A stretch of DNA of 64,000 nt from Tupaia tana (GCA_026018925.1 JAKSZU010000004.1:42782233-42846232), one strand, 5' to 3'; positions 34,901 to 47,789 are shown, counted from the stretch's first letter. A program made the numbers and translations. Notes: generated by a model from the letters alone, not told the origin.

Positions 34901-36014
34901 AATATTAAAAATGAAAACATAATAAAATTATTAGGAAGCTGGTGTGCATAATTTACATTAATTATCAATTAATAATAATAAGACCATGTTTTCTGCTATT
35001 GCTCATTTGGATTGATTTTAATTTGTTTATCACAATCCCCATGTTTTAATGTATATACAGATATTTAAATATCATTCTTCAACAATGAATAGAAAGAACA
35101 AATGATGATAATCAGAAGGTTAATTGATCAATTTACTTACCTGAAGCCTACCTGTTTAGCAATGTTTATAATGAGTTGCAGTTCTTTGATTATAGGACAT
35201 ACCCAGAAAACCTACCTCTTAGATTGCTTTTAGAATTCGGCATTTTTTGGTCTTGACATGCATCCACCCACAGATCCAAGCGTTTATTTGTTGGTATTAT
35301 GACCTGTTGTACTATGTTTGTTTGTAGCATGGAAAAATCCAGGCTGAGCTGTAAAACTTGTGACACATGAGAGAGAGAAGAGAGAGAGTAGAAAGATACA
35401 GAAAGGGGGAGTGTTAATTGTTGCAACAGGTAAGATTAATTTGAACCTAGTGATCAAGTAGAAGAGTGACTGGAGAAATGTGCCTGATGAACTCACTCAC
35501 TGTAGTAGGAAGGAAGACTAAGTATATGGAAACAGTTTCAATGTCTATGGTCAGTGTCAGGAAAGAGCTACAATGAAATATCTTGTTGCGGTCCTTTTCT
35601 ACATAGAACAAAGTAGCACAATCTCCTACATCCAAATACCACTCTCACTTCTCAGCATTTGTAAAAAAGAAGCGTGAAATTTCATATGCATATTTTTATT
35701 ATATTTTGATTATATATTTATACATTATTATTTTGTCTATCATACTTTAAATCAGGATTAAATATCTTTATCGTTCAATCCATCAAAATTTATATAATAT
35801 TTCTATTTGTAAGTTCACTAGTTGCAAGATTAGCTTTCTCCAGACTTTAATATCCAAGAATTCAACTATCTTTGTAATATTGGCTTATGTTTAATAATTT
35901 TTGTCCAGTAAATACATAGTTTTGCATGCATGAATAGAAGACTTAAAGAACTGGATTCCTGACGGATTGATTTTATTTAATGTTTTAGTGGGCTGTAGTA
36001 TGTTTTTAGCAATT
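34901..36014. other. Unassigned sequence
   Basis: About 1.1 kb without a recognisable repeat. A GA-rich patch lies at 35369-35405. Frames at 35190-35635 on the minus strand overlap each other and show no domain. Confidence 0.5.
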
Positions 36015-36016
36015 GC

Positions 36017-36235
36017 CTTTTTTTTTTTTTTTTAATTGTCAGAGGGCACATGTATTCACCAGAGGGAGAGACAGAAATCCCCGTTTTTTTCATCCTATTA
36101 GGATTTGAGGTATAGATGTACACACTCCTGACCTGCTTTTTTCAAGTCACTGAGGCTGGGAGTCAAATCACACTGATCATGTGGGATCTGACTTCCTATG
36201 CACAGGGCTTAGCTGCTGCCCTACAGGGCCAGCTC
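36017..36235 (-). mobile_element. Family A SINE, old and divergent
   Basis: Poly-T then 'gtcagagggcacatgtattc', short body, head ending 'gctgccctacagggccagc'. Short flanking repeat agcaatt at 36008-36014 and 36236-36242. Confidence 0.75.
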
Positions 36236-36242
36236 AGCAATT

Positions 36243-37751
36243 CATTTTTAAGAAGCAAAATTTAGTGTTTTTATAGCTGATCTTTTACTAGTTTGAGAAG
36301 ATATGTGTCTTTTTATATCATGGTTAACTTATCTGTGTATATGTGTATGTGTATAATGTTTAGTTTTAGATCTGTTGTATTTTCAGAGGACTGATCTATG
36401 TTTCTATCAGTATTCATCTCTATGTTTCCTAGCTCTCCTGTTTATTTAACACTTACCAAGTGAAGTGCAGTAATAACTATAACCCCTTTCTCTATCTGAG
36501 TTCCCTCTGCCTACTTCCAGCACTTCACCTCTGGGAAGTACGGTGTTTTCATTGCCTGTCCCTTTGCTTACTCTTTTTTTCCTGCGATCTATGGTTATTA
36601 AACAGTAGGAGGAGGGTAAAAGAAGTATTCTGGGGATTTCAAAAAGCACCATCTGTCATCTGTGCAAGAGAGTTTTTGCAAAGAATCAGGTCTGGATCTC
36701 TAGCCCATGGGTACACTTGAGAGGGTAAATGCAGTAGTATTTTACTAAACAATGTGAGTGAAATTCTTCTGTTTCTTAATGTAAGATCTGAATAGGCCAC
36801 TGATGATGGCCAGTCCAGTTTTTCATAATTGAACATTTTCTTGCTTGTGTTATTGTTATTCCTGACATAATTTTCTTCCTCTCAGGATCTTTTTCTTTCT
36901 TTTTGTGTGGATGTTGAGAGAATGCAAAAGGACGTCTAGCTGTGGTTTACAGAAGAAATAAAATATCTAGCTTAATTAAAGATGTTGAAGTTTGGAATGT
37001 AAGCCTTAAAACATATGAATTCAAATTAGAACTCAATGCAGAAGGCAAAATAAAGGAGATTTCTGAATTACTTGACAAAAAAACATGTTTCAAAGTTGAT
37101 TTTAGTAAGAATGTCAAATGTATTGAAGGGGAAGAAAAAAAATTGTTTTACAGAAAGCAGTCTCATTCTATGAATCCATTTTTATTGATTTAGTTTTATC
37201 AGAAAGACATGTGTATGCACCACATGAAATGACATTAATACAACACAGCCTTAGTCTAAGCTTTTTCATTTACAGCATCTTTAACTTCTAAATTTTCTGG
37301 CTTCAAAATCCAGTGATGAAAATTCACATTTTAACCACTGGTTTAATCATTAGAAGTGGTTTAGGATCCTGCTTCAGTGTCTTTATCTTACTGACAGATC
37401 ACATTTTAAACTCGGACTAAACTCTAAATGTTTTATGTTAGCATTACGTTTGGCTAAACTGGCCTTCACACCTCTCCATATTGATGTTTTTACAGGATCA
37501 GGATGTTAGAACAGAATGCTTCAGACAAGTTTATTCTAGCAACAAAACACAAGACCTACAATATCATAGGGGTTCATAATATGAACTTGACATTCAATGA
37601 TGAGACAATATAATGGAATAGTATGGAGAGTAAATTATTGTGGATACAAAATCACCTAAACTTTAGTTTGGATTGAGTAATAGGAAAAAAATGGAATATT
37701 TCAAAATGAGTTTAAACAGTGTTGCTCAGAAATAATTGGAATAAATAAGAA

Positions 37752-37756
<5 letters not shown>
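36243..37756. other. Unassigned sequence with an 83-codon frame
   Basis: No repeat recognised. The plus frame at 36942-37193 is lysine- and glutamate-rich with no known motif. A pyrimidine-rich run precedes it but I see no convincing splice pair, so I do not call an exon. Confidence 0.4.
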
Positions 37757-37783
<27 letters not shown>

Positions 37784-37784
37784 A
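37757..37784. repeat. (TG)n microsatellite
   Basis: About 13 tg units. Confidence 0.95.
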
Positions 37785-37832
37785 TAAAATTATTGAAGGG
37801 AAAATGCATCATCCAAATAAAAACGTATTGAA

Positions 37833-37878
37833 TATATTGGAAAAGTCACACATCATGACTTTTTTGATGGCCCAATAG
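37833..37878. mobile_element. MITE family 1, internally deleted
   Basis: 'tatattggaaaagtcac' followed almost directly by 'catcatgacttttttgatgg' and cccaata. The centre is gone and the left terminus is shortened. Confidence 0.6.
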
Positions 37879-37991
37879 TAGGACATAAAATATTGTATTA
37901 AAGGTGAAAGTTAGGCCTGGAGATAAAGGTTTTGTGTGTTGTGTGTATGTGCATATGATTATCTAGATATATATTTAATCAACTGTGTATA

Positions 37992-38099
37992 GGAGTCTTC
38001 ATGAAAAATGCATTTTGTGAAAGAGTATACATTGATTTCAAAAAATTTTGTACCAAAATAAACTCAAATTTTAATTCCATTTTTTCCAAGAAACTTTTG
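37992..38099 (+). mobile_element. Mariner-like MITE, family 2
   Basis: 'gagtcttcatgaaaaatgca', 'gatttcaaaaaattttgtac', 'caaaataaactcaaatttta' and 'tttccaagaaacttttgac'; the two ends are inverted copies of each other. It abuts a TA-rich array, consistent with TA target choice. Confidence 0.65.
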
Positions 38100-38103
38100 A
38101 CAC

Positions 38104-38146
<43 letters not shown>

Positions 38147-38247
38147 TATATATATGTATATATACACACACATATATATATACATATATATATACATATA
38201 CACATATACATATATATACACACACACACACATACACACACACACTA
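38100..38247. repeat. Compound (TA)n/(CA)n array
   Basis: About 148 bp of alternating purine-pyrimidine sequence switching between TA and CA units several times. Open frames on both strands across it are low-complexity artefacts. Confidence 0.95.
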
Positions 38248-38845
38248 AATGAATCCAAATTCTAAATAGATTCAAGTGTATATTATATAAACATATATTA
38301 TATATATATAGTGTGTGTGTATTGATAATTCATGATCATTATTGAAAGATTCTCATTATTTAATCTGTATGTATTAGGAAAGGAGAGAAAACGAGAGGTT
38401 CGAGGTCAGTTGACTAAGCTTCTACCTCAATATAATAGAACAAGCAATGTAAAGTACTCTCAACGAAAGAATAAATAATCAGATAATAAAAGCAGAAATT
38501 AAGAAAATATGCCATAAAATCAATATAGCTAAACTTGGCTATATGATAAAGAAAAAAATAAAGAGAGGCAAAAACACTGATTGAAAATATTTGGGATTAA
38601 GACAATTAGACCATCTGTTAAGAAGTGTGTAATAATAAACTGGACATTGTAGACAAAAAGAATGTATCTCTTGAAAAGTTGGATTTACGAAAACTGACAG
38701 AAAAATTAACAGAAGATTTGAATATTAGGAAAGTTCATTGTTTATTATTGGTATTGTTTATCATAAATGTTGTTCATAGGAAAAAGTCATGTTGGTTTAC
38801 AGATGAATTGTGCAAACTTTTTACTTAAAAAATTATACTACCTCA

Positions 38846-38972
38846 GGGCCAGCAAGTGGCATGGTGGTTAAGGGTACTGGACTCCCACATGGCTTACTGT
38901 GGTTTGTGTCCTGGACCTGGTGACTTGCTTTCTCACTTTCTCTCTCTTTCTCTCTCTCACTTTATCCCTCTC

Positions 38973-39019
<47 letters not shown>

Positions 39020-39048
39020 ATGGTTAAGTAAAATAAATCCTAAAAATA
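38846..39048 (+). mobile_element. Family A SINE, short form, inside L1
   Basis: Head then 'ttgctttctcactttctctc' and (AAAT)n tail (38976-39021). Target repeat aattatactacctca at 38831-38845, with a one-base variant at about 39050-39065. Confidence 0.9.
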
Positions 39049-39530
39049 AATTATACTAACCTCACATAAATTAGTACAGTGAATAAATGATGCAAGTACA
39101 TCCCTATCCTCTTAATATGAATTGCAAAACAATGGCTACAAATTTGACAAATATTGTAAGAAAAATATTAGAAACAAATCTGTCACGTAAATAACAATTT
39201 AAAACTCTTCCATAAAATATTAACAAATGAAATATGGAAAAATATACAAGAAAATAGATAATGTATCATTGGTATTTATGCCAGGAATACTAGGGTGGTT
39301 TAACATTAAGAATTAATCAATATTATTTACCACAATTATAGATTAAAAATGAAAAATCATGCAATTATCCAAGTAGAGTAAATTATTTGATAATATAAAA
39401 ACCCACTCAGATAAAACTTTTATAAACTAGGAATAGATTAAAACTTTCTAACTACAAAATTAGTTTATAAATTAGTTCATTTAAGAATTAGATACAGTAG
39501 ATATCTCACTTGGAAAATGACAAATATTTG

Positions 39531-39775
39531 GGGCTATGTTGGTACAGAGGTAAAATGCCACAACTCTGAAATGATCTCATGTGGAAAGGTTCCCAGTTTA
39601 AGTCCAGAAATCCCTGGCAGTATACCAGGCATGTAGTCGTCTTTGATCTGAGGCTGGCTGAGGACTGAGGGCTGGGGGCTGGAGGTGGATCATGGCACTG
39701 GGATTCTGGTTGAGGTTGTTCTCTGACTTGTTTATCTCTTACTCTTGGATGAAATGAAAGGATAAACTATTTTTT
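39531..39775 (+). mobile_element. Family B SINE with target duplication, inside L1
   Basis: Flanked by aaatgacaaatatttg (39515-39530) and aaatgacagatatttg (39776-39791), one difference in 16. Contains 'ggggctatgttggtacagag', 'gttcccagtttaagtccag' and 'ctgatctgaggctggctga' style blocks. This fixes family B as an L1-mobilised SINE and gives its ends. Confidence 0.92.
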
Positions 39776-39884
39776 AAATGACAGATATTTGAAAGTCTTC
39801 CCCCTCAGGTCAAAAATGAGAGAAGAATATACAAAATATACTTCCCAAAATGTCACATTCTAATTTTTACGTGCATAAGGTAAT

Positions 39885-40300
39885 ATTTGCAGGCTCGGGG
39901 GGGTTTGATGTGAAAAACACTTTGTGCATATGTGATTGAGTTGAGGATCCTGAACTAAGAAATGATCCTGGATTATCTAAGTTCCAGAGTGTAATTATGA
40001 AGGAAGAGGAAGATTTCATGCAGAAGAAGAGAAGATTATGTGACCCTAAAGCAGAGATCAGGGTGCTGTGATTTCAAGTCAAGGAATGTAGGTGGTGAGT
40101 AGAATCTGGAAGAATCAGGAACAGTTCTTCCTGACAGCCTCAGGAAGGAGTGCTAACCGGATGACCCCTTGATTCCAGTTCAGGCAAACTGATTTTAGAC
40201 TTCTGGCCTTCAAAACTTCCAGAAAAAATAATTTCTGTTATCTGAAATTAGTAAATGTAACCTGTTGTAGCAGTGGGGCCTGTGCATGGGGAGGCAAATT
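39885..40300 (+). mobile_element. MaLR/MLT-type LTR
   Basis: 'tgtgattgagttgaggatcc', 'atcctggattatctaagttc', 'tcaagtcaaggaatgtaggt', 'ccccttgattccagttcagg', 'agacttctggccttcaaaac', 'aaaataatttctgttatct' match a common eutherian LTR layout ('gatgtgattaag...cctggattatc...cttggacttctggcctccagaac...aataaatttctgtt'). Confidence 0.65.
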
Positions 40301-40763
40301 TCTAAAAGCAACAAGAGGATAAATCCTAGTGCACAAATACTTTTCAGATGCTGTCGTCACATTTCTTACAGTCTCATTGGCTGAAGCAATTTACATAGCC
40401 AAGCCCAGACTCAGTGGTGACATAGGGAGGTAAAACCCGCTGGGGCCATTACTCCGAACAGTTAGAATTTCCCTTTCTTCTCTCTCCACTATAAAAAAAT
40501 AATGTGAAAGAGTTGTTCTATTTTGCAAACAGTATTCAAGAAAGATAATTTGAAAGTGCATTGATTAAACACATTGGTGAAGAAATGTTTATTTAGTTTT
40601 AAGTTAACTATTTACGGATAAAATACATATACATAAATGTCCAACATGTGCTATTAACCCAAACTGTTACAAGCCTAGCCCAAACCAATAAATGTGGCCA
40701 GAATGAATGCAGATCACATGCTCTATTTCTGAAGGTAGTAACAGAACACCATTTAAAGCACAT
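40301..40763. other. Unassigned sequence
   Basis: No feature supported. Confidence 0.5.
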
Positions 40764-40990
40764 GAAGTGGCCAGTTGTAGGGGCACAACACTCAGCCATG
40801 CCGAGGCCATATGGGAAGGTACCTTGTTGGTATCTAGCGGTCTCCTTGTGCATACCAGACATGTGGGAAAGTGCCCCTGAGCCTGGCTGACTAAGGCTGG
40901 AGATGGAGTTACAATGTTGTGAGTGTTCATCGCTTACTCTCTCTCTCTGTCTCTCTGATTCCTTCTCTTATGAAACAAAGAAACTTACCT
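40764..40990 (+). mobile_element. Family B SINE
   Basis: 'ggccagttgtaggggcacaa', 'ccatatgggaaggtaccttg', 'gagcctggctgactaaggct', CT run and 'tcttatgaaacaaagaaac'. Three overlapping frames across it are by-products. Confidence 0.8.
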
Positions 40991-42236
40991 AAGAGTACAC
41001 AGAGAGAGAGAGTCAGGAAGGACTATTTTCTCAGAGAATGTTTTAAATGATATGTATAAACAGAGTGAATAGATCCTGGGTAACAAAACCAATAGTTACT
41101 TATTAAAATGATTTATAAATCAAGGACGACTGTGGAGAGAGCTTTAAAGGTCATTTTCAGTTCAGAAGATAATGGCCTAGTAAAGAGGAGAAATTATTAT
41201 TTTTTCCAATGTGATGATCTTAACTAAGGCTTTGTAACACAATGTCTTTGTGAAATTAGGCAATGTACTGATTTGTATTGCTTTAGATGCCAATTCTATT
41301 CACTTTCCATATTTTCCAGTTATTTCCCTTTTAATTGTCCTGGGCTTTTTATTCTTTACTTTTTATATCTTTTATTTTTGACAAAGAGAAAAAGTTTGTT
41401 CGTGAATTTTTGTGTCGTGCTGAAATTTCCTTTAGCTATCAGTAGTGCGAGAATTACATTTATGGACAATTATATTCTGTAGTGTGAACACAAAACTTCT
41501 CCAGTGGTAATTATTTTTATATTCCATTTCCATTACCCAGTATCTCATGGGCCTAGTCGCATGGAACAGGGTAAAATTTGTTTGTGTAGAAATGAATGAA
41601 CTTAATCTGTATACTCTAATATTGTGAATCCTAATTATAATAATTTAAAAACAAGAATGAGGGATGCAAAAGAATAATTTCAATATTTTTGGAATTTATG
41701 GAACATGCCATATGCATAGGTTGAAAATTATTATTTGTCTAAAGTTATTCAAGTGTGTGGAACTCTAGATATATGTTAAAATATACAAATATATTGTCAG
41801 ACATAATTTCAATATCACAAAAGTGAAATCTGAATTTCACAAAAGGCATGTAACTTTGGATTGAATCACACTGACATTACATCACACACACACACACATA
41901 CAGTTAGTTTAATCTGAGGACATTTATTGTCTACCTTATCCTGAGTACTCTGATGAAATACAGAGCTAAAATAAATATGGAACAGACCCTCAAGAAAGGC
42001 ACGACTTCTTTGACATGCTTGGCACCTTTCATTACTTTAAATTTTATCTAAATCTAAATATAATTGTACACTGAGGGAATAGAAGCAACTTTACTGATTG
42101 ACAAAATTATTATAGTAATAGTTACATTTTTTATGTAGAGATTTTTTTATGTTTTGTTTTCCCCTCTATAAACTATTTTACTCTCATAATTGTTGGTGCT
42201 GAGCACAGGCTACATTTCAGTCCCAACTCTCTCTGT
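40991..42236. other. Unassigned sequence
   Basis: About 1.2 kb, no repeat recognised apart from a short CA run near 41884-41899. Confidence 0.5.
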
Positions 42237-42247
42237 CTCCTCCCACC

Positions 42248-42278
<31 letters not shown>

Positions 42279-42335
42279 CACACACACACTCTCTCTCTCT
42301 CTCACACACATACACACACACACATACACACACAC
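42237..42335. repeat. Compound (CT)n/(CA)n microsatellite
   Basis: Alternates ct and ca blocks twice. Confidence 0.95.
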
Positions 42336-42339
42336 TTCA

Positions 42340-43160
42340 CTTACCATTACATGTGATTATCCTTGTTTAAGGCATAATTTACATGCCTGGATGTTACAAT
42401 CCTTGTACCAGTTCAGCTAATTCCATTGACCTATTCTGTGACCATTTTATTTTGTGAGCATCCTGAAATTATGCCAACATTTAATGTATATGATACATAG
42501 ATTTTTCTGTGGAGAAGAACCTGAATATTAATCAGATATTCAGTGTAGTACATTCTCTACCCTAAAAACAGACAATAGGCTCAAGAAATTCAAGTTTAAG
42601 AATGAAATTCATTATTTCACTAACTTAACTATATGCAAATTATTTTTTCCTGAAACAGTGACCTAGTTAAAGTACTAAACGAGTAAAAGGAATCATATCA
42701 TAGTGTCTATTACTGAAAAATTGGTAAGTTAAAATTTTTAGAATGGATGGAATTACAGATGGCAAAATTTGGAATGAGTACTCTTCCCTGTGGTACAAAA
42801 CCCAATGGAGACAAGAAAATTTAAAGGGAAATAATAAATTGCTTATTAACATGAACATAATCTATGGACCTCCTTGATTTGGCTAGGCTTTTATCTATTG
42901 AAAAATCATTGTGAAAATGATAAAATGTAGATAAACCTTAAATAATATTTTATTGTGAAAAGAACAATGGCTACTTATTTTTTTAAAATATCAAAATTTT
43001 TCTTCACAAATCTTCATGTGTGTCTTCCTAGCCACTTCATATAATGGTCACTTTAATTCTCTACATGGAAGTGTAATCTTTTTAATTATGTTTTTCAAAT
43101 AAGTAGCACCACCAGCTCTCTGACTTTTATCAGTAATTTTTTGCTTAATAAACATACAAA
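42340..43160. other. Unassigned AT-rich sequence
   Basis: Nothing supported. Confidence 0.5.
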
Positions 43161-43164
43161 ATGT

Positions 43165-43432
43165 GGGGGCTAGTGGCGATGTGGTGGTTGTGGTTATGGT
43201 GCTGGACTCGCACATAGACTGTGATTTGATTCTCAGACCTGGTAACTTGAAAGTCATGCCAGATGTGTGTGCTGCATGGTAAAACCCCAAGACAAAAATG
43301 GAAAAGGGATTGTGGTGTGGTCATTCCCCTGAGGGGATGACTTCTCACTTTCCTTCTCACTGTTTCTTGCTGTCCCTATGGTGAGTGCATGCACCCTATG
43401 GCAAAAACCTGAAGGAAAAAAACAAAACAAAA
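43165..43432 (+). mobile_element. Family A SINE
   Basis: Head 'gggggctagtggcgatgtgg', body 'ggaaaagggattgtggtgtg', end 'accctatggcaaaaacctga' and A-rich tail with caaaacaaaac. Confidence 0.88.
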
Positions 43433-43635
43433 CATAATATTAAGTACTTTTTAAAAAGTGCTTTTCATTTGGCAGAGATGGAGGTGGTATACCTCTTTTC
43501 TGCAAATCTTTCCCAATAAGCTCATTGTATAAAATGTAAGTATTTTGTTTGTCTTGAATATGACACAATTTGGGAATGAACAGGAAGCTTTTCAACTCTT
43601 GGATCCCACTTGAATTTGCATATTCAAAAATAAGT

Positions 43636-43905
43636 GTAGGTCAAATCAACTGTAGTGACACAGCACTAATGCAATGCTTTATGATGCTGGGCCATATGGG
43701 AAGGTCCTGGATTTGCATCCTGATGTCTCCCTGTGCATGCTGGGCATGCGTGTGCCTCTGATCCTGGCTGGCTGAGGCTGTGAGTAGATCATGGCATGAA
43801 GACTAGTAGGAGTGACTATTGTCTCTCTCTCTCTCTGTGTCTCCCTTTCAGGAATCAATCAAAGAAAAACAAAACAAAACAAACAAACAAACAAAAATAG
43901 ACAGA
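43636..43905 (+). mobile_element. Family B SINE
   Basis: 'gggccatatgggaaggtcct', 'ggatttgcatcctgatgtct', 'gatcctggctggctgaggct', CT run, 'ctttcaggaatcaatc' and A-rich tail. Confidence 0.85.
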
Positions 43906-44409
43906 TTAAAACAATTTTTTTGTTTCATTTAAAAACAAAGCAAAAAAAAAAAAGAAAATTTCAACTGATTTTGAATAATTTAATCTTAACTTGAGTATTT
44001 CCTAAGATAGGCAGTTCCTTTTTTTTTTTCTAATTCTTCTGACAGATAAAAGGAACACTGTCTTGTAGACCGATTGATTTCTTATGATTGACTTAGGCAG
44101 AGTGTGAATAGCACTGCAAAATAGGAGAGCAAAGTTGGGCTTTCAAAATGACAGACTGTTTACAGAGTGATTGAAGAGGTGTAGGTCCAAGCATTTATGT
44201 GATATATCGGCTTGGAGGAAAGAAAAAGTGAAGATGGGGAAAGAAACATAACACTCGTATTCATACTAGTTCCTTCCTTTTCATATATATACATTATTGA
44301 TGGTGTAAAAGAAACAAAATTTAGATAATTTTTCTTTATCTCCTTTTCATCTGAAAAATAAAATGAAATTTCTATGAATATATATGACAGGTGAAATTTA
44401 GACAAATAA
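43906..44409. other. Unassigned sequence
   Basis: No feature. A minus frame at 44160-44435 has no recognisable product. Confidence 0.5.
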
Positions 44410-45255
44410 TAATAAGGGATCTTCAAAAAGGACACGGAAAATGCTTATGATGATGACTAAAGACATAGCTTTTAAAACTTAGGAAATGCAAATTAAACTC
44501 ACAGACTCCACTACTCATCTATTAGAATGAAGGGAATTGAAGACTAACTACACTAAAAATTAATGAACATCTGAAAGAATTGGACCTTTAAAATATTCCT
44601 GGTGGGAATATATACTGCACTATGTCATATAAAATATTATAATGATACAAAAATAATGTGATGGTTTCTTAAATAGTAAAAGGTATTGTAGCTCTACCAT
44701 ATGACTCACTCATTCTTCTAGCCATATAACCTAAAAGAAAATAAATATATTTAAACGAAGTTATATACACAAAGTTTATAGCAGATTTCTTTATGTTACC
44801 ACAATTTAGAGAAGCATCAGTCAACATCGTGGCATATTTATACAAAGGGAACTACTGAATGGTAAAATGAAATGAACCATTGATACACACAATAGCACAG
44901 ATGAATCTCTATTGGATTTGATAACTTTAAGAAGCCAGAATGAAGAGCACATACTCGATCATGTCATTGGTACAAAACTCAACTAACTTACATTGCATTT
45001 ATATAACTTAGATGCAAATTAATTTACAATGACAGAAAGCCAATCAATGGCTGCCTGTCGAGCTCAGGTGGGAAAGGATGAGGTGGGAATACAAAGGGCT
45101 GTGAGATAACCTCTGGGAGTGATGCATATGTTCACTTCTTAATTGCCCTGGTTTTATGGAGCGATAAAAAGTGTCAAACCATAACAAATCATATTATCTA
45201 AGTATGTTCAGTTTCTTACTGCACCAAGTATACCTCTAAAATATGGTAAAAATTT
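44410..45255 (+). mobile_element. L1 ORF2 3' end and 3' UTR (L1M type)
   Basis: Classic order: 'aggaaatgcaaattaaactc', 'ctggtgggaatatatactgc', 'gctctaccatatgactcact', 'agtttatagcagatttcttt', 'gggaactactgaatggtaaa', 'gcacagatgaatctctattg', 'ggctgcctgtcgagctcagg', 'agtgatgcatatgttcactt', 'ccaagtatacctctaaaata'. Decayed coding, so an old copy. Confidence 0.93.
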
Positions 45256-45259
45256 GGTA

Positions 45260-46535
45260 ATTTTTTTTTTTTTTCCCTGAAAGCTAACTACTGGTGCTGT
45301 GGAAGTCTGGGGGAGAAAAGAATAAAGACAAAAAGGCTAATTACATAGTATACTAGTTTCCAAACCTGAAATCATTTGGTGATGGAGATACTTTATGATT
45401 CAACAGATACTAAGCCTCTCTTCCTAAAATTTCATCTCAGTAGTTACGGCGTGAGATCCTGGAACCTCTGTGTCTTAGTGACTGATAAGAAAGGCTTTTA
45501 AATCCTTTATGCAGATAACCATGTTCTCTAAAATTAGAGACTAGTTAATTCAAGTGCAAAGAATCGACTATATAATTTGTTAAGACTCACCCAATTCTTG
45601 GTCTTCTCTTTAATGAGCTTGAACTTTCCAAATAGTTAAAAGTGCACAGCAAAAAGAGTTATGAGAAGAATTCAAATTGATAAAAATTTCTATTTGAGCT
45701 TATCTGACTCTGTTGTCATGAGCTTAATACTATTCTAGTGATGTCTTTGGACAGATAACTATTTTCTAGCTAAAAAGGCCATATGTAGCTTCTAGGACCC
45801 TTGGAGTCAGGTTCTTATTTCCTAGATCTTGATATATGTTTAAGTAGATACTCTAGTTTTAATGATAAGTTACATAAGAATCTTATGAAATGCAGATTTG
45901 GCCAAATTGAATTTCCATTGCAGAACTGCATATTGGAAATGAAAATTATGAAGCGTATATGGAAAACAATTTATCCTGGCAATAAACACAAATTCATTAA
46001 GCATTAACTTTGTTGTAGACATAAATGTGGCTGGGAAAATCGCACAGAACATAATGGCCTTCAAAAGGGGAGGACTCTAGGTATAAATGATACATATAGA
46101 GTTTAAATAGGCATTGTTTGTGATTGTGATTTATAAATAGGCTAACAATGTCAAGAAAATCTAATTTGGAGCATTCAAAATTAACAATCCACTTACAGAG
46201 GAGCAGATCTTGACAGTTCACACTTCTTTGAGAACACTTGAGAGGGGAGCATTCTCTCTCTCCAAAAGTCAACTATAAGCTTAGTGTAACAATAATGTGT
46301 AACAGTGCCCAAAAGGTTCACCTTTTATATAAATAAATCATACTCTTCTGGCTTGCAAACTAGACAAAACTCTGAATTCATGTGGTATATAGTGATTTTT
46401 TTCAATGGTCATAGTGATGTTTTAATGTATTATATATGTTTTAGCATCTTTACTGCATGATGCAAAAAATACTTTTCAAGTGACCTAGTTTTCACAACTT
46501 GGATATTTTTCTTTTATTAAAGTTTATGTATGGAG
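45260..46535. other. Unassigned sequence
   Basis: About 1.3 kb with no recognisable repeat. Frames at 45801-46272 on both strands show no domain. Confidence 0.5.
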
Positions 46536-46539
46536 TAAG

Positions 46540-46698
46540 AAAAGAAGAGAGAGAAAGTCTCCCAACAGGTTTTCACACCATGATCCATTCTTGCAATTTC
46601 AGTCACACCTGCCACATATGTGGAGAGCTCGGACCTTCCAATGTGGGACCTGAACTACAGAGAGTTGCATTACCACTGTGCCACCAGCTGATCCTTAA
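46540..46698 (-). mobile_element. Family A SINE, old and truncated
   Basis: 'agagagaaagtctcccaaca', then a diverged head ending 'ccactgtgccaccagctgat'. Confidence 0.65.
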
Positions 46699-46740
46699 AA
46701 CTCATATTTTTAAAAATATGAAACCTAATAGGAAGGTTTT

Positions 46741-47007
46741 TTTTTTTTTTTTTTTTGGAGAGGTTTTTGCTATAGGGCGCGTGCGCTCGCCAGACAGACA
46801 GAGAGAGACAGAGAGATAGAAAGCAGGAAATCACCCCCCAGGGGGGATGGCCACGCCGCAATCCCTTCTCCTCCATTCTCCTCTCGGGATCTTGGGCACG
46901 CACGCACACGCGCCCGGCGTGAGTTTAAGCCGCCGGGTCTGGGACTCGAACCACGGTCGACTACGTGGGAGTCCAGCGACATAGCCATTACGCTAAATGC
47001 TGGTCCC
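46741..47007 (-). mobile_element. Family A SINE, young
   Basis: CpG-rich full copy; head 'ctggtcc', 'gggactcgaaccacggtcga' marks the GGGACC lineage. Flanked by short aggaag repeats. It creates the frames seen here on both strands. Confidence 0.94.
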
Positions 47008-47710
47008 AGGAAGTTTTTTAGTATCATGCACACACTCCTTTTATCCATTTATTTATTTATTTTCAGAAATCAAAATGTTACCTCTAGACAACACATCCCT
47101 TTAGTGAAGTGCCTCATGAAGTTCTTATTTCCATTCTTATATGCAGTTTTCTTGTTTACTTAAAATTGAAGTTTATGAGTTCTTTATATATCTGGATACA
47201 AGTCCTTTGTCAAATATATAATTTGCAAATATTATCTCTCATTGTTTGACTTTTTCCTTTCTCTTAACAGTCTTTAGAAGAGCAGATGGATGTTATAATT
47301 TTATGGAGTCTACTATTTCAAACATTTATTTTAAGAATTATGTTTTGGTGTTTTATCCAAGAAATCATTGCCTGACAAAAAGTCAAAGACAATTTATCCT
47401 CCATTTTCTTACTGAAATTTTAGAGTTTTGGGCTTTTACATTTAGGTCTCTGACCATTTTGAGTTATTTTTTCTGGGCGATATGAGTAATGAATTAAAGT
47501 TTATTTTATTTTGCATATGAACATCCATTGAATGAGAATACATTTCTTGACTGAGTTACCTTTGAACTTTTGTCAAAAATCAGTTTTCAGTTTATGAGCT
47601 GGTCTATAGCTGAACTCTGTGTTTTGTTCACTAGACCTCTTTGTTGGTTTTGCTGTCAATTCTATAGTCTTATTAATTATAGCTTTAAAATAAATCTTAA
47701 AATTTAATTT

Positions 47711-47789
47711 TTGGAACCAGCAAATGGTGTAATGGTTATGTCTCGGTTTCTCCAGCAAGTGCAAGTTTTCTATTGCAAAAATCTCTCTA

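Larger units (their letters stand above)
38380..39850 (+). mobile_element. L1 ORF2 remnant, broken by two SINEs
   Basis: 'gcagaaattaagaaaatatg', 'gttggtttacagatgaattg', 'tatgccaggaatactagggt', 'ggtttaacattaagaattaa', 'gaaagtcttccccctcaggt' follow the order of L1 ORF2 up to and past the RT region. Many stops; not functional. Interrupted at 38846 and 39531. Confidence 0.85.

Noticed and set aside
38001-38252. Overlapping frames rich in Ile, Tyr, Thr and His
   Set aside because: Translation of a TA/CA array on both strands.
44425-44458. Possible third piece of MITE family 2 ('gatcttcaaaaaggacac')
   Set aside because: Only about 25 bases resemble it and the flanks read as L1.
47246-47485. 79-codon plus-strand frame
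   Set aside because: It is the antisense of L1 ORF2.
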